From positions 1 through 64,000 of the forward strand of contig JAZQJB010000108.1 in assembly GCA_045541375.1 (NCBI GenBank): a stretch of 64,000 nucleotides of DNA. Direction: 5' to 3'. This stretch comes from CAG-390 sp045541375 (GTDB lineage Bacteria; Bacillota; Clostridia; Oscillospirales; CAG-272). Positions 24,501 to 33,850 of the stretch are shown piece after piece. Under the pieces are notes generated by a model. The model made no database searches. It saw only the letters and a list, made by a program, of their open reading frames with translations, and had not been told where the DNA came from. The position numbers and the translations under genes are program-made. Position 1 is the first letter of the stretch, and each line of letters begins with the position of its first letter.

Positions 24501-26831
24501 ATGCTTTCGATTCTTCGCAGATACACATCTTTGTTTTTAGCTTTGTGTATGCTTTTGACTCTTATCGCCTGCACGGCGGAGATTCCCGAGGAAACAACGG
24601 CTGAGCCTGTGATCACCGAACCCGAGGTGACCGAGCCGATCGAGGAGGTCGTTGAGACCTTCGATATCATCAAGGACGGCAAGTCGCTCTTTACCGTCAT
24701 CCGCCCCGAAAAAGCCACGCAGGCGAATATCCGCGCGGCTATTACGATCAACAACCATATAAAGGATAACGGCGTTGAGTCGAAGATCTCCGACTGGGGC
24801 GACAAGACCGGAGAAGTCCCCGAGATACTTGTCGGCAATACCAAGTATTTCCCTGAGGATGCGCTCGAGGGTATTGATATTATGGCTCTCGGTATGGATG
24901 GCTTCGTTATCAAGCATTACGGCAACAAGATCCTCATCGTTGGAAACAACGATACTGCCCTGATCGATGCCGCTGAATACTTCATCACAAATTTTCTTGA
25001 CATTAAAGGAGGCAAAACAGCTATGCCGAAGGATTATTGCCATATCGAAAGCCAAGGGCTTTTCCTTTCCGAACTTAAGCTCGGCGGAATCGATATTTCC
25101 GAATTTGCGCTCGCTTGCGATGCAGGATTTGAAGAGCCGGCTACTTACGTAAAAGAGCTTGTAAAAACAAAATGCGGTGTAGAGCTTTCGGACACCGGAG
25201 AGAAGAAGATACTCCTCACCGCTGACGGCGCAAAGCCACACGCTGTAACCGCGGATATGGAGAACGGAGATCTTGTTATAAGAGCTGAAGATTTTGAAGC
25301 TATGAAGAAGGCTGTCGTATGCTTCTGGTATGAAAATATTGCGTATTCTCTCGGATCCTTCGATCTTCCCGCAGATACCGCATATTACCGTGATCTTGAT
25401 CAAACGATCTTTTACAGTGACTATGGTGTAACCCAATCCGACAGCGTTTGCTGCCGCGAGCAGATCTATGATGTGCACGCCAAGGCTAATGAAAAAGGCT
25501 ACAAGGTCTTTGCCGATTACGGCGCGAAGTACTATATCGCTTCGGTCGGAAGGTCTGTTATTATCGACACCGACGTCGAATGGGGCAACGCACAGTTCAC
25601 TATCGACGATTCGCAAGTCACGCCCGATAAGCGCGGAAACTGGATATTCACCCTCCTCGAGCGTACCGATTCATATAAGATCGACAGCATCAAAACGCTT
25701 TCGCGCGATATGACTAATCTTGGTGTCACCTTCCCGCAAAGCTCCATCGTCACTTTCTACGATGACAAATCCACTCACTATGTTCGTTATGGCGGAAATG
25801 CTGACAACGGTCAGACAAAGCGCGATAGCGTTGTCGTCGATAAGAACGGCAATATCGATATGGAAGCACCGCTTATGTGGGATTTTGACAATATCTCCTC
25901 AATAACCGTTCTGCCCATCGAGGAAGAAACGCGCTACATCAGCGGCGGCATCTTCACAACTATTGCAAATCAGGCACCCTCAGAGTATACGTATTACGCC
26001 CGCGGACTCAAGATAAACCGTTCAAATACCGTTCTCAACGGTATGAAGCACTATATCACGGGCGAAGGACCGACAGGCGCGCCTTATAATGGCTTCCTTT
26101 CGGTAAATAATTGCGCGTATGTCACAGTCAAAAACTGCGTGTTTACGGGTCACAAGACATATCAGAGTCCCACAACGGCAATGGGCTCGTATGACATCGG
26201 AATGGGCAATGCGATCTCGGTATTCTTTATCAACTGCACCCAGGCAAACGACATAAACGACAGCAAATATTGGGGCGTTTCGGGCACTAACTATTGTAAG
26301 AACTTTGTTTATGACGGTTGTATTCTTTCGAGATTTGATGCGCATAAGGGCGTTGCAAATGCCGCGATAAAGAACTCCGTCATCGGTCACGCGGGTGCAA
26401 GCATAATCGGATACGGCACGTTATTGATCGAGAATTCCACATTCTTTACCAACAAGATCATCAATCTCCGCAGCGACTACGGAAGCTCTTGGGAGGGCGA
26501 CATCATCATCAGAAACTGCACGATTTCTCCCGTAACGCAATCCGATATTACCGTTATTACCGGAAGCAACAAGGGTGAGCATGATTTCGGTTATCCTTGC
26601 TATGCGGGAATCAACGTGCTGATCGACGGCTTGACTATCGAAAACGCAAAGAAAGCTTATATTTTCGCAAATCTCAATTCAAATTGCAAGAGCGCGGATT
26701 ATGTTCCGAAATATCCCTTCTATGCACCTCAAAAGGTCACTGTAAAGAATATTAATACAACGCTCAAAGAAGGACTCGGGGTTTCCGCGAACGAATATCT
26801 CTTTGCGAAGACAGAGTTCATATACGAATAA
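24501..26831 (+). CDS. surface lipoprotein with right-handed beta-helix
   Basis: A 776-residue lipoprotein. The signal peptide ends at LTLIAC (Cys24), followed by an ETTAEP-type acidic linker. Residues about 50-165 carry the module also seen at 4809 and 36085 (LFTVIRPEKATQANIRAA, PEILVGNTKYF, MDGFVIKHYGNKILIVGNNDTALIDAAEYFI). The second half (about 500-740) has parabolic right-handed beta-helix repeats (NNCAYVTVKNCVFTG, NFVYDGCILSRFDA, LLIENSTFFTNKI, DIIIRNCTISPV), as in pectate lyase-like glycan-binding or cleaving proteins. ATG at 24501 follows GGGAGG. Enzymatic activity is not proven by any visible catalytic motif. Confidence 0.75.
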   Translation: MLSILRRYTSLFLALCMLLTLIACTAEIPEETTAEPVITEPEVTEPIEEVVETFDIIKDGKSLFTVIRPEKATQANIRAAITINNHIKDNGVESKISDWGDKTGEVPEILVGNTKYFPEDALEGIDIMALGMDGFVIKHYGNKILIVGNNDTALIDAAEYFITNFLDIKGGKTAMPKDYCHIESQGLFLSELKLGGIDISEFALACDAGFEEPATYVKELVKTKCGVELSDTGEKKILLTADGAKPHAVTADMENGDLVIRAEDFEAMKKAVVCFWYENIAYSLGSFDLPADTAYYRDLDQTIFYSDYGVTQSDSVCCREQIYDVHAKANEKGYKVFADYGAKYYIASVGRSVIIDTDVEWGNAQFTIDDSQVTPDKRGNWIFTLLERTDSYKIDSIKTLSRDMTNLGVTFPQSSIVTFYDDKSTHYVRYGGNADNGQTKRDSVVVDKNGNIDMEAPLMWDFDNISSITVLPIEEETRYISGGIFTTIANQAPSEYTYYARGLKINRSNTVLNGMKHYITGEGPTGAPYNGFLSVNNCAYVTVKNCVFTGHKTYQSPTTAMGSYDIGMGNAISVFFINCTQANDINDSKYWGVSGTNYCKNFVYDGCILSRFDAHKGVANAAIKNSVIGHAGASIIGYGTLLIENSTFFTNKIINLRSDYGSSWEGDIIIRNCTISPVTQSDITVITGSNKGEHDFGYPCYAGINVLIDGLTIENAKKAYIFANLNSNCKSADYVPKYPFYAPQKVTVKNINTTLKEGLGVSANEYLFAKTEFIYE

Positions 26832-26838
26832 GATTTCT

Positions 26839-26867
26839 GCCGCCCCAGATTGGGGCGGCTTTTTTTG
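26839..26867 (+). terminator. terminator after the beta-helix lipoprotein gene
   Basis: GCCGCCCC, AGATT loop, GGGGCGGC, then seven Ts. Confidence 0.92.
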
Positions 26868-26896
26868 ATATATTTTTTGCTGTTTACAAAAAGGTC

Positions 26897-26925
26897 TTGA
26901 TTTATTGTCGAAATTATATTATAAT
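26897..26925 (+). promoter_or_regulatory. sigma-A promoter of the galU operon
   Basis: TTGATT, 17-base spacer, TATAAT, 34 bases before the galU start. Confidence 0.82.
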
Positions 26926-26959
26926 TATACCAAGTATAGTATAATGCGAGGAGTATGCC

Positions 26960-27853
26960 ATGCAGACAACCAAAGTTCGCAAAGCCGTTATTCCCGCGGC
27001 GGGGCTCGGCACGCGAATGCTTCCGATAGCTCGCGCCGTCCCAAAGGAAATATTGCCGATAGTTGACCGCCCCGCAATCTCGTATCTCGTTGAGGAAGCG
27101 GCAAGATCGGGCATCACCGATGTTCTGATCATAACCGGCAGAAACAAAGACGCGATAGAGGATTATTTTGATTATTCACCCGAATATGAGGGCTATTTTA
27201 CCTCCAAGGGCAGGGAAGAAGAGATCGAAAAGATCAGGGCGACCGCAGAGCCTCTCGGCGTGCGCGTTTATTTCCTACGTCAGAAGATCACTCGCGGTCT
27301 TGGTCACGCGATCGGATGCGCGCGCAATTTCGTCGGTGACGAGCCCTTTGCCATCCTTTACGGTGACGATATTATCTTTTCGGAAAAGCCCGTTGTGGCG
27401 CAGATGATCGAAACCTTCGAAAAATACGGCAGATCCGTCTGCGGAGTCAAGGAAGTTCCCACCGAGCTCGTCAAAAAATATTGCTCGCTCAAGACCCACC
27501 CCATTGAGGGAAGCGATCACGAATTTTTCGTTGACGATATGATCGAAAAGCCGAAGACCGATGCCGAGATCTTTTCGAATTATTCGATCCTCGGCAGAGT
27601 TCTCGTCACCCCCGATATATTCGACATCATAGACGCGACTCCACCCGGCGCGGGCGGTGAGATACAGCTCACCGATGCGATCGCGACAATTGCTCGCAGA
27701 GAGGGCGTGACCGCTCTTGATTTCGAGGGCAAACGCTTTGATCTCGGCTCAAAACTCGGATTCCTCGAGGCAAACGTCACCGCCGCACTCGAGCACCCCG
27801 AGGTGGCAGACCGATTCAAAGAATTCTTAACCGATCTTGTAAATAAAATGTGA
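26960..27853 (+). CDS. galU: UTP-glucose-1-phosphate uridylyltransferase
   Basis: A 297-residue nucleotidyltransferase making UDP-glucose for envelope polysaccharide and galactose metabolism. KAVIPAAGLGTRMLPIARAVPKE is the canonical GalU N-terminus with the nucleotide-binding Gly-rich loop and Lys. GGEIQLTDAI and EGKRFDLGSKLGF are the other signature segments. Length is normal. GAGGAG precedes the ATG. First gene of a plus-strand operon running through comEB, lipoprotein, rimI, tsaD, dnaD and dnaI. Confidence 0.94.
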   Translation: MQTTKVRKAVIPAAGLGTRMLPIARAVPKEILPIVDRPAISYLVEEAARSGITDVLIITGRNKDAIEDYFDYSPEYEGYFTSKGREEEIEKIRATAEPLGVRVYFLRQKITRGLGHAIGCARNFVGDEPFAILYGDDIIFSEKPVVAQMIETFEKYGRSVCGVKEVPTELVKKYCSLKTHPIEGSDHEFFVDDMIEKPKTDAEIFSNYSILGRVLVTPDIFDIIDATPPGAGGEIQLTDAIATIARREGVTALDFEGKRFDLGSKLGFLEANVTAALEHPEVADRFKEFLTDLVNKM

Positions 27854-27863
27854 GGATATAAAA

Positions 27864-28355
27864 ATGTCAAGCAGAATTTCAAAAGAAAACTATTATCTTG
27901 ATATCGCGCAGACCGTAAGCGAGCGCAGCACTTGCCTGCGCCGCCGCTTTGGCGCGATCATCGTCAAAAATGACAGTATAATTGCAACAGGCTACAACGG
28001 CGCACCCCGCGGACGCAAGAATTGCGACGACCTCGGCTATTGCTTCCGCGAAAAGCTCGGCATCCCGAGAGGCGAAAGATACGAGATGTGCCGCTCTGTC
28101 CACGCAGAGGCAAATGCCATCATTGCCGCACCCCGCGAGCAGATGCTCGGCTCGACTCTTTACATGGTCTGCACCTCGCCCGTTGACGGTTCTGTTATGG
28201 CGGGTACCACGAGCTGTATGATGTGCAAGAAGCTCGCCATCAATGCGGGCATCGAAAAGCTCGTCGTTCGCGATGACAAGGAGAATTTCCGCGTCATCAA
28301 CGTCAGCGACTGGATCGATGACGACGATTCTCTCGCAGGTAAATTCGGTTATTGA
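27864..28355 (+). CDS. comEB: dCMP deaminase family protein (ComEB-like)
   Basis: A 163-residue zinc-dependent deoxycytidylate deaminase. The His-Ala-Glu motif is SVHAEANAI and the zinc Cys pair is in TTSCMMCKK. TCLRRRFGAIIVKNDSIIATGYNGAPRG is the usual N-terminal segment. It would convert dCMP to dUMP for thymidylate synthesis. In Bacillus the homologue is called ComEB, but there are no competence genes adjacent here, so the metabolic role is the safer reading. Confidence 0.88.
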   Translation: MSSRISKENYYLDIAQTVSERSTCLRRRFGAIIVKNDSIIATGYNGAPRGRKNCDDLGYCFREKLGIPRGERYEMCRSVHAEANAIIAAPREQMLGSTLYMVCTSPVDGSVMAGTTSCMMCKKLAINAGIEKLVVRDDKENFRVINVSDWIDDDDSLAGKFGY

Positions 28356-28368
28356 TAGGGAGGATGAA

Positions 28369-29013
28369 ATGAAAACTTTTAAAAGGATTCTTTGTTTTTC
28401 TTTGGCTCTTATCTGCCTTGTTCTGTCGCTTACATCCTGCTCTAACAGAATGGTAATGACCGGCAGAGGGCTTACAAACAAAAAGACGGGTATTGAGTAT
28501 TCTTACGTTCTCAATCCCGCGTATCAACCCATTGAGTACTCCGACGAAGCTTATACAAAATGGAAGTACAACAAGATTACGGTTGAGTATTTTTCCATCA
28601 AAGGGCTTAAGGAAGATGAATGGCTTTATTGTCCCACCCTCGGCGAGTTACTTTGTTCGACGGGCGAGGAGCTCCCCGAGCTTGGCGGATTTGAGTCGAA
28701 CGGCGCTCTGATCTGTATCGAGGCTACCATCCCCTATTCGATCTACGAGATCAAGGATCAGGAGTTTATCGACAAGATAGTGGCAAGATACACAGATCCC
28801 GCAACCCCCTCATATTCCACTGTTATGGCAACCTCGAACTATTCGATCAAGTTCACGTCCGAAAAGTACCCCGAGTTTTATTACAGCCTTGTGCTCGTTG
28901 CTGACGTTGACGGCACCTACATTCACGACAGAATGACGGGCAGATACATAGACATGGGCAATCTTTTCGATGAATACGAGCTTTACGATCTCGGGGAATA
29001 CGACGAAGAATGA
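28369..29013 (+). CDS. small lipoprotein of unknown function
   Basis: A 214-residue lipoprotein with a signal peptide ending at SLTSC (Cys24). The mature part has no recognised domain; it is rich in Tyr, Glu and Asp and ends in acidic ELYDLGEYDEE. The frame opens at 28243 inside comEB, but the ATG at 28369 follows GGGAGG and starts a clean signal peptide. The last codons overlap rimI as ATGA, so it is expressed with the housekeeping genes around it. No function can be assigned. Confidence 0.75.
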   Translation: MKTFKRILCFSLALICLVLSLTSCSNRMVMTGRGLTNKKTGIEYSYVLNPAYQPIEYSDEAYTKWKYNKITVEYFSIKGLKEDEWLYCPTLGELLCSTGEELPELGGFESNGALICIEATIPYSIYEIKDQEFIDKIVARYTDPATPSYSTVMATSNYSIKFTSEKYPEFYYSLVLVADVDGTYIHDRMTGRYIDMGNLFDEYELYDLGEYDEE

Positions 29014-29456
29014 TCGGTCTTGATGTGAGAGAGCTTTCTCCCGAAATGCTCGGCGAGGCGGCAGAGATCGAAAGACTCTGCTTTTCCGAGCCCTGGAGCC
29101 CCGAAGCTCTGCTCTATATGTGCAAGTCACCGAACACCTATGCCGTTGCGGTTATGATCGACGGCAGACTTGCGGCATACGGCGGGTGCGAATTCGTTCC
29201 GCCCGAAGCAAATATCGTGAATATCGCGACACACCCCGATTTTCGCCGACGCGGTTGCGCCTCGGCAGTCATTGACGCGCTTGAAGAATTTCTTTCTTCA
29301 AAGGGCGTGGACAGCATCTTTCTCGAGGTTCGCGTGTCAAATACACCCGCGCGCTCGCTTTATGAGAGCAAGGGCTTTCGCACGGTCGGCGTGCGGAAAA
29401 AATATTACCGCTTCCCAACCGAGGACGCGGCAGTTATGTTAAAAACTTTTGATTGA
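29010..29456 (+). CDS. rimI: ribosomal protein S18-alanine N-acetyltransferase RimI-like
   Basis: A 148-residue GNAT protein. Acetyl-CoA motif: IATHPDFRRRGCASAVIDALEEF. C-terminal FLEVRVSNTPARSLYESKGFRTVGVRKKYY is the RimI signature with the conserved Glu and Tyr-Tyr ending. The neighbour tsaD strengthens the assignment, since rimI and tsaD are commonly adjacent in Firmicutes. Start and upstream stop overlap as ATGA. Confidence 0.92.
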   Translation: MIGLDVRELSPEMLGEAAEIERLCFSEPWSPEALLYMCKSPNTYAVAVMIDGRLAAYGGCEFVPPEANIVNIATHPDFRRRGCASAVIDALEEFLSSKGVDSIFLEVRVSNTPARSLYESKGFRTVGVRKKYYRFPTEDAAVMLKTFD

Positions 29457-29465
29457 GGCAATTAA

Positions 29466-30491
29466 ATGTTGATTCTTGGAATTGAAACTTCCTGCGACGA
29501 AACAAGCGCCGCCGTTGTCGGCGACATCGGTGAAGGCGGCAAGCTTGTCGCACTTTCGAATATCGTTGCGTCGCAGATAGAAACCCACCGTCTCTACGGT
29601 GGCGTCGTTCCCGAAATTGCGGGTCGCGCGCATATCGAGGCGATCTCGGGCGTTGTTGAACGTGCGCTTTCCGAGGCAAACGTGCAAATATCCGACCTTG
29701 ACGGCGTGGCGGTCACCACCCACCCGGGGCTTATCGGCGCGCTCCTTGTCGGCGTAAACTTCGCAAAGGCTTTTGCTTTTGCAAATAAGCTCCCGCTTAT
29801 CTCGGTCAACCATATCCACGCCCACACCGCGGCATCATATCTGACCGAAACACCCCCGAAGCCGCCCTATCTTTCGCTTGTCGTTTCGGGCGGGCACACT
29901 TCGTTTTATCTTGTAAAATCATATACTGAATACGTCGAGCTCGGCGGCACGCGCGATGACGCGGCAGGAGAGGCTTTTGACAAGATCGGCAGAGTTATCG
30001 GTTTGCAGTATCCCGCAGGCGCAGCTATGGACAGGCTCGCGCACGAGGGTATAGCTTGCGGCAGAAAGCTCGATCTCAAGCTCCCCAGCCCCGCACTTAC
30101 GGGCGATAATCTCGATTTTTCCTTCAGCGGACTCAAAACAGCCGCGCTGAATTATCTCAATAAGCTCGCACAGCAAAAGGTCGAGGTCGATCGCCCCGCA
30201 TTTGCCGCGCTCTATACGGATACCGTTTGTTCCGCAGTGGCAAAGAAGATCCCGCAGGCGATCAAGATTTCGGGCGCAAAGCAGCTCGTTATGTCGGGCG
30301 GCGTTGCGGCAAATTCGCATCTCCGTGCCGCTGTCGGAAAGGCTTGCGAAAAAGCGGGCGCAGAGCTGATCCTTCCGCCCATCTCGCTTTGCGGAGATAA
30401 CGGTGTAATGGTTGCCGCTCAGGGTTACTACGAGCTGAAGGCGGGCAGAGTTGCTGATACCTATCTCAACGCCTCGGCATCCGACGATTGA
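29466..30491 (+). CDS. tsaD: tRNA N6-threonylcarbamoyladenosine transferase TsaD
   Basis: A 341-residue TsaD, the ASKHA-fold enzyme that installs t6A37 on ANN-decoding tRNAs with TsaB and TsaE. LGIETSCDETSAAVV is the nucleotide-binding start, NHIHAH holds the metal-binding His116 and His120, and SGGVAANSHLR is the C-terminal phosphate loop. Length is normal. GAGG precedes the ATG. tsaB and tsaE are not in the window. Confidence 0.96.
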   Translation: MLILGIETSCDETSAAVVGDIGEGGKLVALSNIVASQIETHRLYGGVVPEIAGRAHIEAISGVVERALSEANVQISDLDGVAVTTHPGLIGALLVGVNFAKAFAFANKLPLISVNHIHAHTAASYLTETPPKPPYLSLVVSGGHTSFYLVKSYTEYVELGGTRDDAAGEAFDKIGRVIGLQYPAGAAMDRLAHEGIACGRKLDLKLPSPALTGDNLDFSFSGLKTAALNYLNKLAQQKVEVDRPAFAALYTDTVCSAVAKKIPQAIKISGAKQLVMSGGVAANSHLRAAVGKACEKAGAELILPPISLCGDNGVMVAAQGYYELKAGRVADTYLNASASDD

Positions 30492-30503
30492 TGGAGAATA
30501 CCA

Positions 30504-31526
30504 ATGAAAACAAAAGACAATAAAACTCTCCGCGTGAACTACGGACAAGGCGTCATAGTCCTGCCCGAGGCCGTAAATTCCGCACTTTCGTCCGCAAAGA
30601 AGACGGATATTATCGTTCTCATCACACTTCTTTCAGACACGTCCGCCGATGTTCCCGCGCTTGCGGAGAAATGCTCGGTCAGTGAAGATGCGGTTGAAAA
30701 GGCGATCGCTTTCTGGCGCGGCGCGGGAATTCTATCCTTTGAACAGGAAGAGACACCCGTAAAGGAAGAAAAAACTGCAGAAAAGCCCAAAAAGATCGGC
30801 AAGCGCGAGGATCTCGGAACGCTTCCGAACTATTCGAGCTCGGAAATCGCGGGAATGGTCGAAAACGACCGCGAGGTCGCTCTTATGATCGATGAATGCG
30901 AGCGCGCACTCGGAAAGATGCTCCGCGTAGGCGAGATCGCAAAGATCATTGCCCTGCGCGATTACCTCGGCTTTTCACCCGATTACATAACCACACTTTG
31001 TACCTATTGCGCGCAGATAGGCAAGAATTCCGTGCGCTATCTTGAAACCACCGCCATCTCGCTTTACGATGATGGCATTACCGACAAGGAAACTCTCGAA
31101 GAGCATCTTCGCAAGGCACAACAAAAGCACGATCTCGAGGTTCAGATCCGTTCGCTCTTCGGTATGAATATGACCCGCGCGCTGACAACAAGAGAGAAGA
31201 AGTTCATCGAATCCTGGACACAGACGATGGGCTTTGGCATCGAGGTCATCAAGATCGCTTATGAGATCACGATCGACAAGATCAACGAGCCCTCGCTCAA
31301 TTACGCAAACGCCATCCTTGAAAGCTGGAATGCAAGCGGTCTGAAGACTGAAGATGAAGTTCGCGCGCAGATGGCTGCCGAGGCAGAGGCGAAGGGTGAG
31401 CCCGCCGCGGGAAAGAGCTTTGACTCGACCGATTTCTTTGAAGCAGCGCTCCGCCGCAGCTATGAAGGCTCGGGCACGGCACCCGAGATCGCAAAACCCG
31501 CCCCCGCACAAAAGAAAAGAAAGTAA
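30504..31526 (+). CDS. dnaD: DnaD-domain primosome protein
   Basis: A 340-residue protein with a winged-helix-like N-terminal domain (about 1-80), a charged linker, and two copies of the DnaB_2/DnaD domain; the second ends with SLNYANAILESWNASGLKT, matching the YxxxIL(x)xW motif. DnaD-type proteins remodel oriC DNA and help load the helicase in Firmicutes. The directly downstream gene is a DnaI/DnaC-type helicase loader, which supports a replication-initiation role. Confidence 0.88.
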   Translation: MKTKDNKTLRVNYGQGVIVLPEAVNSALSSAKKTDIIVLITLLSDTSADVPALAEKCSVSEDAVEKAIAFWRGAGILSFEQEETPVKEEKTAEKPKKIGKREDLGTLPNYSSSEIAGMVENDREVALMIDECERALGKMLRVGEIAKIIALRDYLGFSPDYITTLCTYCAQIGKNSVRYLETTAISLYDDGITDKETLEEHLRKAQQKHDLEVQIRSLFGMNMTRALTTREKKFIESWTQTMGFGIEVIKIAYEITIDKINEPSLNYANAILESWNASGLKTEDEVRAQMAAEAEAKGEPAAGKSFDSTDFFEAALRRSYEGSGTAPEIAKPAPAQKKRK

Positions 31527-31537
31527 AGAGGCGCAAA

Positions 31538-32506
31538 ATGGGATACAATATAGATAATTTCCGCCGCATTCGCGAGGAATATAAAGAAAAATACAAAAGG
31601 GCAGAGTCGGAGGCTGATGCGCGCCGCCGCGAGCTTTGGTCAAAGATCGACGGTCTCCGCGCACTCGACCGCGCTCTTTCGGACACGGGTCCCAGACTCC
31701 TCAATGCAGTTCTCGGCAAGGGCAACGAGTCCTTCGAGAAGGTGAAACACGATGTCGAAAGGCTCAATTACGAACGCAATCTTCTTCTTGCGACTTACGG
31801 CTACCCCGCAGATTATTCGGATCCCCGATACGAATGCGACCTTTGCTGCGATTCGGGCTACGTTGACGGCGAGATGTGCGAGTGTATGAAGCTCCGCCTG
31901 CGTATGGCAGGTTACGAGAGCGCGGGTATCGCAAAGCTGATGGAAGAGCAGACCTTTGATAATTTCCGCCTTGATTACTACAAAACCAATCCGCGTTCTT
32001 ATGAGAATATGAGCTACGTTCTCAAAACAATGAAGGAATATGCCGCTAATTTCGACCCTTACAGTTCGCAGAATCTCCTGCTCCTCGGCGGTACGGGTCT
32101 CGGAAAGACTCATCTTTCGACCGCGCTGACAAGAGCCCTCGTTGACCGCGGCTTTGACGTTGTCTACACAGGCGCGATCGGTATGCTTGCCGATTTCGAG
32201 CGTAACCGCTTCGGCAATTCCGCGGGAAGTGAAAGCGGATACGATATCGACCGATATTACGCCTGCGATCTGCTCATAATCGACGACCTCGGCGCCGAGG
32301 TCTCAAACCAGTTCACGGTAAGCACCATCTATAACGTGCTCAACAGCCGCATCTCGACGGGACTTCCCACCGTGATAAGCACAAACCTCAATCAGAATGA
32401 GCTCAATTCCCGCTATTGGGACAGAATCACAAGCCGCATCCTCGGCGAATTCCGCCCGCTCCTGTTCAGCGGAAGTGATGTGAGAAAGCTGAAATTGACG
32501 GAATAA
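31538..32506 (+). CDS. dnaI: helicase loader ATPase (DnaI/DnaC type)
   Basis: A 322-residue AAA+ protein. The N-terminal half has a Cys cluster (CDLCCDSGYVDGEMCECM, about residues 104-121) that probably binds zinc. The ATPase part has Walker A GGTGLGKTH, Walker B DLLIIDDLGAE, sensor I VISTNLNQNEL and the arginine-finger region SRILGEFRPLLF. It delivers the replicative helicase to DNA. Placement after dnaD is typical of Clostridia. Confidence 0.9.
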   Translation: MGYNIDNFRRIREEYKEKYKRAESEADARRRELWSKIDGLRALDRALSDTGPRLLNAVLGKGNESFEKVKHDVERLNYERNLLLATYGYPADYSDPRYECDLCCDSGYVDGEMCECMKLRLRMAGYESAGIAKLMEEQTFDNFRLDYYKTNPRSYENMSYVLKTMKEYAANFDPYSSQNLLLLGGTGLGKTHLSTALTRALVDRGFDVVYTGAIGMLADFERNRFGNSAGSESGYDIDRYYACDLLIIDDLGAEVSNQFTVSTIYNVLNSRISTGLPTVISTNLNQNELNSRYWDRITSRILGEFRPLLFSGSDVRKLKLTE

Positions 32507-32539
32507 CCCCAAAAAAGTGTTTTTAGGAGGTTAGGCAAA

Positions 32540-33223
32540 TTGCGCTTTTTTAAGTATAAAAATGAAAATAAAAATTATAATAATGCTTTGAAAGAGCAAT
32601 ACAAAAGTTTGACCGCAGATGAAAAACGTACAGTTCGTAAAGAAAAAAGATTGAGAAAATTCAGTACTATCATTACATTCCTTGTCTTTTTCTCTTGTAT
32701 GTTTTTAGGAATCTATTTGATTTCTTTAATTCCTATCCCTGATTGGTGGCTGTGGGAGATCATTGTTATTATCGGAGAAATTATTCTCGGTTTGCTCTTG
32801 CTCTATGTCAGCGGTATTATAACTTTTGGATTTACTTCGCCTTTATGGAAAAAGCTTGAGTCGTTTCACTTGCCATCTATGAAAAAAGAAATTTTTTCAA
32901 AAGCATGCTCACATTTGCGCGATTATTATGAATTGCAAGAACCCTGTATTGTTACAAAGTGCTTTGAATCAACGGATAAAAGCTTTTCCAATCACGATGT
33001 GTGCATATTTGTCGTTCGTGATGAATTGCGAATTACGGTGGATCTGATGCGTGGCTTCCTTTACGGTTGGAAGGATTTGGGCTGTTATGCATTCAAGCAG
33101 AATGAGATAACCATATTAAAGCATCAAGATGGAAAGCACCTGAGGGCAGAGTTAAATGCGGGAGATGTTTCCTTCTTATTTGGCTACAGAGCCAAAAGCT
33201 TTATAGAAAAGCACTTCCTTTAG
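32540..33223 (+). CDS. AT-rich membrane protein of unknown function
   Basis: A 227-residue protein with a basic N-terminus, two transmembrane helices (about 42-65 and 70-97) and a C-terminal soluble domain (NHDVCIFVVRDELRITVDLM, FKQNEITILKHQDGKHLRAEL). I do not recognise it. The start is TTG at 32540 with AGGAGG 9 bases upstream and no early in-frame ATG. Codon use is clearly richer in A and T than that of dnaI before it and the gene after it, suggesting separate acquisition. A terminator follows. Confidence 0.65.
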   Translation: MRFFKYKNENKNYNNALKEQYKSLTADEKRTVRKEKRLRKFSTIITFLVFFSCMFLGIYLISLIPIPDWWLWEIIVIIGEIILGLLLLYVSGIITFGFTSPLWKKLESFHLPSMKKEIFSKACSHLRDYYELQEPCIVTKCFESTDKSFSNHDVCIFVVRDELRITVDLMRGFLYGWKDLGCYAFKQNEITILKHQDGKHLRAELNAGDVSFLFGYRAKSFIEKHFL

Positions 33224-33244
33224 TACTCTTGATATATCAATATA

Positions 33245-33283
33245 AGAATCCCGACAGACGTCAAAATCTGTCGGGATTCTTTT
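33245..33283 (+). terminator. terminator after the AT-rich membrane protein gene
   Basis: AGAATCCCGACAGA pairs perfectly with TCTGTCGGGATTCT, followed by TTTTG. Confidence 0.85.
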
Positions 33284-33356
33284 GCATATTATTGCGACTT
33301 GCGGAAACAATAAAGATTGACAACATAGTCAAATCAAAAATCAAAGGAGCGCAAAA

Positions 33357-33809
33357 ATGCCTCAGATTAAAACCAAGATCACAAGAGCGGTGCTTCTTGA
33401 CGATCTTTATAAAAATCTCAAAATGGGAACCACTTCGACAACCGATATCCTCGGCAGAGTGAGAGACCCCGATCTCCGCGCCGAGATGACCAAGACCATT
33501 GATGGCTTTGAAGGCCTTGCTTCGCGCGTCTCGAAACTGATGATTGAGGCGGGCATCACACCCAAGGAAGAGAATATGCTTACCAAAGCGGGTGCGAAGA
33601 TAGGTATGGTGATGAATACCGCCACCGATTCCACAAGCGAACATCTTGCAGAGATGATGATCCAGGGACTCACAATGGGAGTAACCGAGCTTTACCGCGA
33701 CATTGGCGAAGCCGAGGAAGTAGGCATCTCCGGCGAAGCACTTTCGCTTGCCAAGGATGCCCTTGCATTTGAAGAAAACGCTGTCGAAAAGTTCAAGACT
33801 TATCTGTAA
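33357..33809 (+). CDS. all-helical protein, possibly ferritin-like four-helix bundle
   Basis: A 150-residue soluble protein predicted to be almost entirely alpha-helical, in four segments of about 25-30 residues (VLLDDLYKNLKMGTTSTTDIL, DPDLRAEMTKTIDGFEGLASRVSKLMIEAG, TSEHLAEMMIQGLTMGVTELYRDI, GEALSLAKDALAFEENAVEKFK). The layout resembles small ferritin-like or DUF2383-type bundles seen in spore formers, but the metal ligands are not clear. AAGGAG precedes the ATG. It stands alone between terminators and next to spore genes; function unknown. Confidence 0.6.
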   Translation: MPQIKTKITRAVLLDDLYKNLKMGTTSTTDILGRVRDPDLRAEMTKTIDGFEGLASRVSKLMIEAGITPKEENMLTKAGAKIGMVMNTATDSTSEHLAEMMIQGLTMGVTELYRDIGEAEEVGISGEALSLAKDALAFEENAVEKFKTYL

Positions 33810-33813
33810 AACA

Positions 33814-33846
33814 ATATTCCTCGGACATTTCCTGTCCGAGGAATAT
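33814..33846. terminator. bidirectional terminator
   Basis: ATATTCCTCGGACA and TGTCCGAGGAATAT form a perfect 14-bp stem between convergent genes. Confidence 0.85.
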
Positions 33847-33850
33847 AATA

